Below are positions 36,119 to 44,280 of a DNA stretch of 64,000 nt, piece by piece (the first letter of the stretch is position 1; each line of letters begins with the position of its first letter). The DNA lies in the NCBI RefSeq assembly GCF_028023875.1, contig NZ_JAQIPB010000010.1:1-64000 (forward strand), written 5' to 3'. Made by a program: the position numbers and the translations under genes. The DNA comes from Xenophilus arseniciresistens (GTDB lineage: Bacteria > Pseudomonadota > Gammaproteobacteria > Burkholderiales > Burkholderiaceae_C). A model generated the notes under the pieces. The model did not search any database, was not told the origin of the DNA, and saw only the letters and a program-made list of their open reading frames with translations.

Positions 36119-36889
36119 TCAGCCCACCCAGATCGGCCGCAGTTCCTGCCGCAGCGCCGCCACGATGGAGGCGGCCACCGGATGCGCCCCGGGCGCCACG
36201 CGCGGCTGCGCTTCGGCCCGCACGCGGCCATAGCGGCTTTGCGCCTCCAGCGCGAGCTGATTGGCGAGCACGGGCCCCGGCCGGCGCACGCGCACCGTGC
36301 TCGCGTCCAGCCCCGGGCCGGCCCAGGCGGCGGCGGCCGCCACGTTCACGCTGTGCGGAAAGCGCCGCGCAGCCTCGCGCACGCTGCCATGGAACAGCTC
36401 CTGCGCCGGTTGCGCGTCGGGCAGCAGCTCGATCTCCAGGTGCAGCCGGGCCTGCGGATCGGTGGCGGCCATGGCCACGCCGTCCAGGCCCGCAATGGCG
36501 CCCGGCAGCACGCGCAGCCGGTGGCCGCTGGCGCGCACGGCTGCTTCGATGCGCGCGCACAGCGCCGGGTCGGCCAGGGCCACGGCGCTCACGGTCCACA
36601 GCGGCGCCACGGCCAGCGCGGCTTCGGCGTGCGCGGCCAGGGCCTCGGGGCCGGCGGTGTCGATGATCACGTCGGGCGCGCTGGCCCGCAGGCAGGCCGC
36701 ATCGGTGTGCAGCCAGGGCGGCGCGGCGGCAGGCCGCGTGCGCACCAGCACCGCGGCCAGCTCCCAGCCGGGCAGGTCGCCCGCTTCCCAGGCCTGCACC
36801 ACGGCCGCGCCGATGCGGCCGTGCCCGATGAGGGCGAAGCGCCGCACCGTCGCTGCCACGCCGGCCCCCGCTTCAGCCGTTGCTTTCAC
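36119..36889 (-). CDS. Aspartate dehydrogenase-like protein (NadX/AspDH family)
   Basis: A 256-residue two-domain NAD(P)-binding protein. The N-terminal Rossmann motif is FALIGHGRIGAAVV. The C-terminal part, with REAARRFPHSVNVAAAAAWAG and the final PVAASIVAALRQEL, matches the aspartate dehydrogenase domain (DUF108). The segment that in characterised enzymes is RNxHxI, with the catalytic His, reads ANQLALEA here, so the His is replaced by Leu; activity on aspartate is therefore doubtful. The GTG start at 36889 overlaps the upstream TIGR04076 gene by 17 bases; GTG 36859 or 36847 are alternatives. It is the last gene of the transporter operon. Confidence 0.8.
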   Translation of the reverse strand: MKATAEAGAGVAATVRRFALIGHGRIGAAVVQAWEAGDLPGWELAAVLVRTRPAAAPPWLHTDAACLRASAPDVIIDTAGPEALAAHAEAALAVAPLWTVSAVALADPALCARIEAAVRASGHRLRVLPGAIAGLDGVAMAATDPQARLHLEIELLPDAQPAQELFHGSVREAARRFPHSVNVAAAAAWAGPGLDASTVRVRRPGPVLANQLALEAQSRYGRVRAEAQPRVAPGAHPVAASIVAALRQELRPIWVG

Positions 36890-37247
36890 CCAGCGGCACC
36901 ACGCTGAAGTCGCCATGGTGCAGGGCGCGCTTGCCCAGCCGGGTGATCTTGAAGCGCGCGCCGCAGGCCGGGTCGGTGGAGGCGATCAGGCAATCGGAGG
37001 TCATCCAGTCGTGCGGGTGCGTGGGGCGCTGCTTGGCCGGGATGAAGGGCAGCACGGCCAGCAGGCCGTAGAGCGAGAACGAGGGGTTGTCGGCGGGCAG
37101 CACCACCCGCCCGCCGATGACGTCGAAATAGTCGCCCTTCTTGACGTGCATGATGAAGGGCCTGTCGGATTCGACGACCTCGACCCGCAGGTCGTAGAGC
37201 TCGAACAGGTCCGGCGTGCCGTCCGGCGTCTTCTGGGTGTGGTCCAT
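36873..37247 (-). CDS. TIGR04076 family protein
   Basis: A 124-residue protein of the uncharacterised TIGR04076 family. It begins with an acidic hydrophilic stretch, then YDLRVEVVESDRPFIMHVKKGDYFDV and GGRVVLPADNPSFSLYGLLAVLPFIPAKQRPTH (two conserved blocks, split here). A Cys pair (SDCLIASTDPACGARF) near residue 90 is typical. The ATG at 37247 is preceded by GGAG. It lies between the aldo/keto reductase and the aspartate dehydrogenase-like gene and overlaps the latter. I know of no established function. Confidence 0.8.
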   Translation of the reverse strand: MDHTQKTPDGTPDLFELYDLRVEVVESDRPFIMHVKKGDYFDVIGGRVVLPADNPSFSLYGLLAVLPFIPAKQRPTHPHDWMTSDCLIASTDPACGARFKITRLGKRALHHGDFSVVPLGESNG

Positions 37248-37279
37248 GGAGGCTCCTGGGACTGGGGTGGAAAAGGGGG

Positions 37280-38368
37280 TCAGCGGCGCAGCGCGTCGAG
37301 CTGGGGCGACAGCTCCATCTTCTCGGGCGCGCCGTGCGTGTTCTGGTTCATCTGCATGATCTTGGCGTGGATGCTGTTCTTGTCGCGCTCCACGCTGTAG
37401 CAGTCGCCTTCGATGCGGTCGCCCGCAGCGGCCAGGGAATCCAGCAGCGCCCGGTCCTGCGCATCCAGCTGCAGCGCGAAGATGGCCAGCGTGTCGTCCA
37501 GGTGGCGGGCATCGCGGGCGCCCACCAGCGCGCAGGCGACCTGCGGCTTGTCGAGCACGTAGCGGGCGGCCACGGCCGCGATGCTGCTGCCGTGCTTCTT
37601 CGCAATGCCGTCCAGCGCGCGCAACAGGGCCTGGAAGGCCTCCCAGCCGCCGAACTCCTCGACGATGAGCCGGTACTTCACCAGCGAGCGGTTGGCATAG
37701 GGCTGCGGCGGATCGGGCTGGCCCAGCCATTTGTCCGACAGGAAGCCGCCGGCGATGGTGCCGTAGCAGAACAGGTGGATGCCGTGCGCGCGGCAGAACT
37801 CCACCATGCCGCGCTCGGGCCGCAGGTCCATCACCGAATACTGCAGCTGGTGGGTCAGCAGCGTCACGCCGGCGTCGACGATCTCCTGCAGGTGCGCGAC
37901 GTCGAAGTTGGTGGTGCCTATGTGGGCCACCTTGCCGGCCTTCTGGAACTCCTGCAGCCACAGCAGGGCCTGCGTGCAGCCGGGCACGTCGTAATCCCAC
38001 CAGTGGAACTGCACCAGGTCCAGCCGTTCGCCGCCCAGGCGCTGGAGCGAGGTGTCGACGGCGATCTCCACGTCGCGCCGCGTCAGGCGCGGGATCAGGT
38101 CGATGTCGGGCGTGTACTTGGTCGAGACGCGCAGCTGCCGCCCCAGTTCCGGGTACTTGCGGCGGAAGACGCCGATGGTGTCTTCCACGCCCACGTAGTG
38201 GTCGGCGCAGTCGAAGGCGTTGATGCCCGCCTCGACGAAGCGGCGCATGTCTTCCACCGCGTCCTCCTGCGCGTAGGGGGCGCCGTGGCGCGTGGCCAGC
38301 TGCCAGTTGCCCTTGGCGACGCGGGAAATGGTGTAGTCCGGGGCCAGGGTGAGGGTGTCGATGCTCAT
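37280..38368 (-). CDS. Aldo/keto reductase
   Basis: A 362-residue NAD(P)H-dependent reductase. The AKR active-site elements are visible: GINAFDCADHYVGVEDTIG (Asp53, Tyr58), STKYTPD (Lys) and VQFHWWDYD (His), followed by the barrel strands and VACALVGARDARHLDDTLAI for cofactor binding. The C-terminal tail is longer than usual. It belongs to the operon downstream of the ABC transporter, so it probably reduces or oxidises an imported carbonyl or hydroxyl compound. Confidence 0.92.
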   Translation of the reverse strand: MSIDTLTLAPDYTISRVAKGNWQLATRHGAPYAQEDAVEDMRRFVEAGINAFDCADHYVGVEDTIGVFRRKYPELGRQLRVSTKYTPDIDLIPRLTRRDVEIAVDTSLQRLGGERLDLVQFHWWDYDVPGCTQALLWLQEFQKAGKVAHIGTTNFDVAHLQEIVDAGVTLLTHQLQYSVMDLRPERGMVEFCRAHGIHLFCYGTIAGGFLSDKWLGQPDPPQPYANRSLVKYRLIVEEFGGWEAFQALLRALDGIAKKHGSSIAAVAARYVLDKPQVACALVGARDARHLDDTLAIFALQLDAQDRALLDSLAAAGDRIEGDCYSVERDKNSIHAKIMQMNQNTHGAPEKMELSPQLDALRR

Positions 38369-38479
38369 GGGATGGATCCGTGGAGCGCGCGGGGCGCGGG
38401 AAGAAGAGGGGAAAGCCCGCCCCTTCCCGCTGCCTGGCGGCGCGGGTTCGGGGCGTGGAGGGCCGGGTGGTGCCGGGTC

Positions 38480-39745
38480 TTAGAAGCCGGCCTTCTGGGC
38501 CAGGGCCTGCATGTCCGCCAGCGGAATGAGGCTGTCGGTGACGATCTCGCCCTTGTCCAGCTTCCACACCAGCATCGGGCCGTTCACGTCGCCGTTCTTG
38601 TCGAAGCGGAAGGCGCCGGTGGCGCCCACGTAGCGGATCTTCTGGCCGGCCTTGAGCGCCTCCAGGCCCTTGCGCAGCCCGTCGACGCCGGTGCCGACCT
38701 CCACACCCGCCGGGTCCTGCACCGCGCGCATCGCGTCGCGGATGGCCGGGCCTTCCAGCGAAGGTGCGGCCTGCATGGCCAGCAGCGTGATGGCCGCCGC
38801 GTCGTACATGGTGTGCAGCCCCGGGCCCACGGCCGGGCGGCCGGTGGCGGCCTGGAAGTCCTTGTTGAACACATCCACGCTCGGCCCCGAGGCCTGGCCG
38901 TTGTCGATGCCGACGGCCTTGTCGAGGAAGCGCGCGCCCACGCCCTTGATCACGTCCATCGAGCGCATGGTGTTGTGCAGCACCACGTTGCGCGTGCCGC
39001 CCAGCGCGAACCAGTCGCGCAGCAGCACCGTGCCGTCGGCCGACAGGCCCACCAGCACCAGCGAATCGGGCTCCATCGCCAGTGCCTTGGTCACGTCGGA
39101 GCGGTACGAGGGCTGGTTCTCGGCGTAGCCCAGCGTGCCCACCACCTTGCCGCCCATCTTCTCGATGGCGACCTTGGCGTCGGGCGCCACGCCGTTGCCG
39201 AAGTCGTTGTTGATGTACATGATCACCGTCTTCTTGTAGCCCCGGTCGGTCACCACCTTGGCGTGCGCGAGCGCCGTCGCGCGGGCGGTGGGAATGGTGC
39301 GGAAGAAGTAGCCGCCGGTGCGGCCTTCCTCGGCCATGCGGGTCAGGGCGGGCGTCACCGCGCAGCAGGCCACGGTGGGCACCTTGTTCGGCGCCGAGAC
39401 CGAATTGACCACCGACAGCGCGGTGCCGCTGCCCACCAGGCCGACGATGGCGTGGACCTTCTGCACGTCGACCAGGAAGCGGGCCGCGTCCAGGCCCACC
39501 GAGGGCTGGCTGGTGTCGTCGCGGATCACGAACTCGACCTGGCAGCCCTTCACGCCACCGGCCTTGTTGATGTGGTCCACGGCCAGCCGGCCCGATTCGG
39601 CGATCACCTTGCCGATGGCGCCCTGCGCGCCGGTCTGCGCGATGACGCCGCCGAGCTTGGCGCAATTGCCCTGCGCGAAGGCCTGGCCCGAGGCCAGCGT
39701 GAGGGCGAGGGCGGCTGGCACCGTCCAGCGATGGAGGGTCTTCAT
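38480..39745 (-). CDS. Branched-chain amino acid ABC transporter-type substrate-binding protein
   Basis: A 421-residue periplasmic binding protein (LivJ/Peripla_BP_6 type). The signal peptide MKTLHRWTVPAALALTLASG is cleaved near QAFAQ (about residue 27). The mature part begins CAKLGGVIAQTGAQGAIGK and contains DDTSQPSVGLDAARFLV and GSGTALSVVN. Members of this family in Burkholderiales often bind aromatic acids or amides rather than leucine. The start has AGGAG 7 bases upstream. It is encoded directly after the two permeases and two ATPases of the same system. Confidence 0.92.
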   Translation of the reverse strand: MKTLHRWTVPAALALTLASGQAFAQGNCAKLGGVIAQTGAQGAIGKVIAESGRLAVDHINKAGGVKGCQVEFVIRDDTSQPSVGLDAARFLVDVQKVHAIVGLVGSGTALSVVNSVSAPNKVPTVACCAVTPALTRMAEEGRTGGYFFRTIPTARATALAHAKVVTDRGYKKTVIMYINNDFGNGVAPDAKVAIEKMGGKVVGTLGYAENQPSYRSDVTKALAMEPDSLVLVGLSADGTVLLRDWFALGGTRNVVLHNTMRSMDVIKGVGARFLDKAVGIDNGQASGPSVDVFNKDFQAATGRPAVGPGLHTMYDAAAITLLAMQAAPSLEGPAIRDAMRAVQDPAGVEVGTGVDGLRKGLEALKAGQKIRYVGATGAFRFDKNGDVNGPMLVWKLDKGEIVTDSLIPLADMQALAQKAGF

Positions 39746-39800
39746 GGCATGACTCCTGGGGGGGTGAGGGTGGAACGAGGGAGGGGAATGAAAGGGGGGC

Positions 39801-40715
39801 TCAGCCGCGGCGGCGCGCGCCCAGCAGCCCCTGCGGCCTGAACAGCAGCGTGCACACCAGCACCAGGCCGACCAGGATGTACTGCAGGGCGCCGCCCTGG
39901 GCCTGCCATTGGGGCGGCAGCACCGAGACGATGACCATGCCCGAGAGCGTCCACAGGCCCCAGATGGCGAAGCTGCCCGCGATGGCGCCGGCATTGCTGC
40001 CGCTGCCGCCCACGATCAGCATGGCCCAGATCTGGAAAGTGAGGATGGGCAGGAATTCCGACGGGCTGGTCGTGCCCACGAAGGCGGCGTACAGCGCGCC
40101 CGACAGGCCCATCAGCATCGAGCCCATGACGAAGGCCGTGAGGCGCTGGCGCACCACGTTCTTGCCCAGCGCGGCGCAGACCACCTCGTCTTCGCGCAGG
40201 GCGCGCTGCACGCGGCCCCAGGGCGAGCGCAGCAGCGTCTGCAGCGCGAAGAAGGCCGCCGCCAGCACGCAGGCCACCAGGGCCAGCCAGGCGATGCCGT
40301 AGCCGCGCGGCCCCCAGCCTTCGAAGGGCCGCGGAATGCCGACCAGGCCGCGCGAGCCGCCGGTCAGGGGCTCCAGGTTGTTGGCCAGCACCTGGATCGA
40401 GGTGGCGATGCCGAAGGTCGCGATCGCGAGGTAGTCGCTGCGCAGCTTGAGCGTGGCCACGCCCACCAGCAGCGCCGCCACGCCGCTCACGACCAGCGCG
40501 CCGATCAGGCCCACCGCGAAGGGCGCGTGCAGTTGCACCAGCAACGCCTGGCTGGCGGGCATGGTGAGGATGGCCTGCGTGTAGCCGCCGATGGCCATGA
40601 AGCCCACCACGCCGGCATTGAACTGGCCCGACACGCCCCATTGCAGGTTGAGCCCCAGCGTGGCGATGGCCAGGATGGACGCCACGGTGAGGAAGAAGAT
40701 CAGGTAGGACAGCAT
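39801..40715 (-). CDS. Branched-chain-type ABC transporter permease (LivM-like)
   Basis: A 304-residue inner-membrane permease with about eight hydrophobic segments. The LivM-family motifs TLGLNLQWGVSGQFNAGVVGFMAIGGYT near the N terminus, LRSDYLAIATFGIA and RALREDEVVCAALGKNVVRQRLTAFVMGSMLMG (the EAA-like cytoplasmic loop) are visible, here read as separate blocks. It pairs with the LivH-like permease, 12 bases upstream in the operon. Confidence 0.93.
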   Translation of the reverse strand: MLSYLIFFLTVASILAIATLGLNLQWGVSGQFNAGVVGFMAIGGYTQAILTMPASQALLVQLHAPFAVGLIGALVVSGVAALLVGVATLKLRSDYLAIATFGIATSIQVLANNLEPLTGGSRGLVGIPRPFEGWGPRGYGIAWLALVACVLAAAFFALQTLLRSPWGRVQRALREDEVVCAALGKNVVRQRLTAFVMGSMLMGLSGALYAAFVGTTSPSEFLPILTFQIWAMLIVGGSGSNAGAIAGSFAIWGLWTLSGMVIVSVLPPQWQAQGGALQYILVGLVLVCTLLFRPQGLLGARRRG

Positions 40716-40727
40716 GGTCGCGCTCCC

Positions 40728-41657
40728 TCAGTGGCCGCCCTTGGGCGCGAACAGGCCCGAGGGGCGGAAGTACAGCACCAGCAGCAGCAGCACGAAGGGC
40801 ACGATGGGCTTGTAGGTGCTCGGGATCACCAGCGTGACCAGGTTCTCGGTGAGGCTGATCAGCAGCGCACCCAGCACGGCGCCGCTGACGCTGCCGACGC
40901 CGCCCAGGATCGCGGCCGTGAACAGCGGCAGCAGCAGGTTCAGGCCCATCTCCGGGCGCACCTGCACCGTCACGCCGTAGAACACGCCGGCCAGTGCGGC
41001 CAGCATGGACGAGACGATCCAGGTCATGCGCACCGTGGCCGCGATGTCGATGCCCGCGATGCCCGACAGCACCGGGTTCTCGGCCACCGAGCGCATGGCA
41101 ATGCCGTGTCGCGTGCGCTGCAGGAAGAACCACAGCGCGCCCAGCACCGCCAGCGTGATGCAAAAGACCAGCAGCTGGTCGGGCATGACCAGCACCGGCC
41201 CGGGCAGGCGCACCGCCATCTGGATCTCGCTGCTGTAGTTGTGCGCATCGGGCCCGAAGAGCAGCAGCACCGTGTTGCGCAGCACCAGTGCCAGGCCGAA
41301 GGAGGCGAACACCAGCGTCAGCGGATCGGCCGAACGCTGGCGCAGGCGGCGGTACACCAGCGCGTCGAGCAGCAGCGACACCGCCACCGCCAGGGCCATC
41401 GCAAAGGCCAGCGCCAGCGGCAGGCCCCAGCCGAAGGAGAAGGGGCCGAGCGGCAGGTTCCAGGCGCTGTCGGCGCCGCCGGCCGCGCCCGCCAGCATGG
41501 CCAGCACGAAGAGCGCGGCATAGCCGCCCACGCCCAGCAGATCGCCGTGCGAGAAGTTCGCAAAACGCAGGATGGACAGGCTGAAGGTGACGCCGATGGC
41601 CCCCAGCGCCACGATGGCGCCCGAGAGCACGCCATCGACCAGGGCTTGCGCGATCAT
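40728..41657 (-). CDS. Branched-chain-type ABC transporter permease (LivH-like)
   Basis: A 309-residue inner-membrane permease with eight or so hydrophobic segments. It has LVDGVLSGAIVALGAIGVTFSLS at the N terminus and RTRHGIAMRSVAENPVLSGIAGIDI, the loop contacting the ATPases. Its ATG overlaps the end of the LivF-like gene by four bases. With the LivM-like protein it forms the transmembrane channel of the importer. Confidence 0.93.
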   Translation of the reverse strand: MIAQALVDGVLSGAIVALGAIGVTFSLSILRFANFSHGDLLGVGGYAALFVLAMLAGAAGGADSAWNLPLGPFSFGWGLPLALAFAMALAVAVSLLLDALVYRRLRQRSADPLTLVFASFGLALVLRNTVLLLFGPDAHNYSSEIQMAVRLPGPVLVMPDQLLVFCITLAVLGALWFFLQRTRHGIAMRSVAENPVLSGIAGIDIAATVRMTWIVSSMLAALAGVFYGVTVQVRPEMGLNLLLPLFTAAILGGVGSVSGAVLGALLISLTENLVTLVIPSTYKPIVPFVLLLLVLYFRPSGLFAPKGGH

Positions 41658-42421
41658 GCTTGTTCCTTTGCGGCGGGCGCGGCTGCGTGGGCGTGGCGGC
41701 CCAGGTACAGCTCGGCCACCTGGGGGTCGGACTGCAGCGCCGGCGCGCTGCCCTCGTGCGCTGCGCGGCCCGAGACCAGGATCAGGCCGCGGTCGGCGAT
41801 GCGAAGCCCGGCCTTGACGTTCTGCTCGACCATCAGCACCGCGATGCCGCTGTCGGCAATCTGGCGCACCTGCTTGAAGACCTCGCTGACCATCAGCGGC
41901 GACAGGCCGGCGCTGGGCTCATCGAGCAGCAGCAGGCGCGGCGCGGTCATCAGCGCACGGCCCATGGCCAGCATCTGGCGCTGGCCGCCCGACAGCGCAT
42001 GGCCCGCATGGCGGCGAAGGCGCGCCAGGTCCGGGAAGCGTGCATAGGCCTCGTCCAGCCGCTGCGCCAGTTCACCGCCGCGCAGCAGGTAGCCGCCGAT
42101 GCGCAGGTTTTCCTCCACGGTCAGCGAGGTGAAGACATTGGCCGTCTGCGGCACGAAGCCCACGCCGGCCGCGGCGAGCCTGTGCACGGGCACGGCCGTG
42201 ATGTCGGCCTCGCCCAGCATCACGCGGCCGCCGAACTTGGGCACCACGCCGGCCAGCGACTTGACCAGCGTGGACTTGCCCGCGCCGTTGGGGCCGAGCA
42301 CCACCAGGATCTCGCCGGGCGACACCTGCAGGCTCACGCCATGCACGATGGGCAGGTCGGCCACGTAGCCGGCGACCACGGCCTCGGCCCGCAGCAGCGG
42401 CGACGTGGGGCCCCCGCTCAT
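41654..42421 (-). CDS. Branched-chain-type ABC transporter ATP-binding protein (LivF-like)
   Basis: A 255-residue ATPase. Walker A is GPNGAGKST, the signature is LSGGQRQMLAMGRALM, and Walker B is LLLLDEPSAGL. The LivF-specific FVPQTANVFTSLTVEENL Q-loop follows Walker A. The ATG (42421) overlaps the LivG-like stop by four bases and its own stop overlaps the LivH-like start by four, so the four membrane and ATPase genes are fully coupled. Confidence 0.94.
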   Translation of the reverse strand: MSGGPTSPLLRAEAVVAGYVADLPIVHGVSLQVSPGEILVVLGPNGAGKSTLVKSLAGVVPKFGGRVMLGEADITAVPVHRLAAAGVGFVPQTANVFTSLTVEENLRIGGYLLRGGELAQRLDEAYARFPDLARLRRHAGHALSGGQRQMLAMGRALMTAPRLLLLDEPSAGLSPLMVSEVFKQVRQIADSGIAVLMVEQNVKAGLRIADRGLILVSGRAAHEGSAPALQSDPQVAELYLGRHAHAAAPAAKEQA

Positions 42422-43191
42422 GGCTGGTCTCCCAGGTAGGCATTGACCACGCGCGGGTCGGTGCGCACCGCTGCGGGCTCGCCCTGCATCACCACCTTGC
42501 CCTGGGCCATCACCACCACCGGGTTGCACAGGCTCATCACCATGTCCATGTTGTGCTCGATCAGCAGGAAGGTGATGCCCTGCCGGTTCAGCGCGACGAT
42601 GCGCTCCATCAGGCTTTCGAGCAGCACCGGGTTGACGCCCGCGGCCGGCTCGTCGAGCAGGATCACGGCCGGGTTGACCATCAGGATGCGGGCCAGCTCC
42701 AGCAGCTTCTGCTGGCCGCCCGAGAGCACGCCCGCGGGCTGATCGGCCAGGTGGCCGAGGCCCATGAACGCGATCACCTCGCGCGCCTTCTCGAGGTTGC
42801 GGCGGTCCTGCGCGCGCACCGCGCCGCGCCGCAGCCAGGCATTCCAGAAGCGCTCGCCGATCTGGCCGTGCGGCGACAGCAGCATGTTCTCCGTCACCGT
42901 GAGCGTGCCCAGCGGCCGCGGGATCTGGAAGGTGCGGCCCAGGCCGCGGTGGAAGATCTGGTCGGCCCGCAGGCCGCCGATGGCCTGGCCGTCCAGCCGG
43001 ATCTGGCCACCGTCGGGCACATAGGCACCGGCGATGGTGTTGAACAGCGTGGTCTTGCCGGCGCCGTTCGGCCCGATCAGCCCCGTGATGGTCGCGCGCT
43101 GCACCTCCAGGCTGACGCCGTCCACGGCCCGCAGCGCACCGAATGTCTTGACCACGTTATCGAGTTGAAGCACTTGCCGGACTCCTGCCAT
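42418..43191 (-). CDS. Branched-chain-type ABC transporter ATP-binding protein (LivG-like)
   Basis: A 257-residue ATPase with Walker A GPNGAGKTT, the Q-loop GLGRTFQIPRPL, the signature LSGGQQKLLELARILM, Walker B VILLDEPAAGVNP and switch His in LLIEHNMD. The start chosen is ATG 43191 (MAGVRQVLQLDNVVK); an ATG at 43224 is also in frame. It is the first gene of the importer operon and lies 177 bases downstream of the GntR gene, with two overlapping palindromes in between. Confidence 0.94.
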   Translation of the reverse strand: MAGVRQVLQLDNVVKTFGALRAVDGVSLEVQRATITGLIGPNGAGKTTLFNTIAGAYVPDGGQIRLDGQAIGGLRADQIFHRGLGRTFQIPRPLGTLTVTENMLLSPHGQIGERFWNAWLRRGAVRAQDRRNLEKAREVIAFMGLGHLADQPAGVLSGGQQKLLELARILMVNPAVILLDEPAAGVNPVLLESLMERIVALNRQGITFLLIEHNMDMVMSLCNPVVVMAQGKVVMQGEPAAVRTDPRVVNAYLGDQP

Positions 43192-43267
43192 CGCGTCCCA
43201 TCGCGGCGATTCTGGACAGCGCATCCCGGCGCCACATCCGGGTATGCACCGAAAGATTCAAAAAAGA

Positions 43268-43293
43268 ACCGAATTCGGTATGTTTTTATACCG
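43268..43293. promoter_or_regulatory. Two overlapping palindromes upstream of the ABC transporter operon
   Basis: ACCGAATTCGGT (43268-43279) is a perfect 12-base palindrome. CGGTAT-GTTTTT-ATACCG (43276-43293) is a second inverted repeat sharing CGGT with the first. They lie 77-102 bases before the LivG-like ATG and downstream of the GntR gene, the expected place for an FCD-type GntR operator. Confidence 0.55.
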
Positions 43294-43368
43294 ATGTACG
43301 CAACAAGCATGCCTGCCGCAATCAGGGCGCGAGGCCTTCCAGGGCCGTGCGAGCGGGGAAGAAGGGCG

Positions 43369-44244
43369 TCAGCCGCGTGCGCGCGACTTCTGCTTTGGTG
43401 CAGGCGGTGTGAGGCTGCCCCGGGACGGTGCGGACGACGGCACGGCGAGCGGCAGCGTGTCGGCCACCAGCCGCGGGCGGCGGCGCAGGCGGCGGCCGGT
43501 CGCGCGTTCCCAGGCGGCTTCGAGCAGGCCGATGCGCTCGTAGGTGGCCTTGTCGATCAGCTCGGGGTCGCCGCTCTCGATGGCGGCCAGCGAGTTGGCC
43601 AGCGTGCGCGTGGACACGGTCACGTCATCCAGCTCGCTGAGCGCGTGCATGCGCACCGGCTCCATGCGCCGCAGCAGGATCTCCATCACCTGCACGATCA
43701 CGCTGTTCTGCGTGGCGCGCGCCACGGCGATGTTGAAGCGGGTGCTGGCAATGGTCATCAGTTCCAGCCCTTCGCGCCCGATGCGCCGGCGGCGGTAGGG
43801 CGCGCCGGCCTCGGCGCTCAGCGCCACGGCATCGCGCATGGCCTGCAGGTCCGCGGGCGTGCCGTAGGCGGCGGCCATGCGCGACACATGCGGCTCGATC
43901 AGGCGCCGCGCTTCCAGCACGCCGGCGATGTCGTCCATCGGCATCTCGGGCAGCGGCAGCCCGCACAGCTCCGGCGGCACCGACTGGCTGATGACGAAGA
44001 TGCCGCCCGAGGAGCCGGGCAGCACGTTCAGCACCCCGGCCTGCACCAGCAGCTTGATGGCCTCGCGCAAGGTGGGCCGGCCCACGCCCAGCTGTTCCGA
44101 CAGGTTCTGTTCCGAGGGCAGACGCTCGCCTACGCGCACGTCGCCGGCGCGGATGGCCTCGGAAATGCGGAAGGCCACCAGCTCGGCGGGCCGCACGAGC
44201 TGAACGGGCTGGAAGACGAACTTGGTGGGTTGGGTGCGTGCCAC
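43369..44244 (-). CDS. GntR family regulator with FCD domain (FadR/VanR-like)
   Basis: A 291-residue regulator. The winged helix (about 20-85) includes AFRISEAIRAGDVRVGERLPSEQNL and LGVGRPTLREAIKLLVQAGVL, the classical GntR signature, split here. The FCD ligand-binding domain (about 105-240) has EARRLIEPHVSRMAAA and RFNIAVARATQN with the family's metal-binding-type positions. It is upstream of and on the same strand as the ABC transporter operon, so it probably represses that operon until its carboxylate ligand arrives. The C-terminal 50 residues are basic, low complexity and atypical. Confidence 0.92.
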   Translation of the reverse strand: MARTQPTKFVFQPVQLVRPAELVAFRISEAIRAGDVRVGERLPSEQNLSEQLGVGRPTLREAIKLLVQAGVLNVLPGSSGGIFVISQSVPPELCGLPLPEMPMDDIAGVLEARRLIEPHVSRMAAAYGTPADLQAMRDAVALSAEAGAPYRRRRIGREGLELMTIASTRFNIAVARATQNSVIVQVMEILLRRMEPVRMHALSELDDVTVSTRTLANSLAAIESGDPELIDKATYERIGLLEAAWERATGRRLRRRPRLVADTLPLAVPSSAPSRGSLTPPAPKQKSRARG

Positions 44245-44280
44245 CGGCGGATCGTAGCAAGCGCGCGCGGCGCGCCGCGC

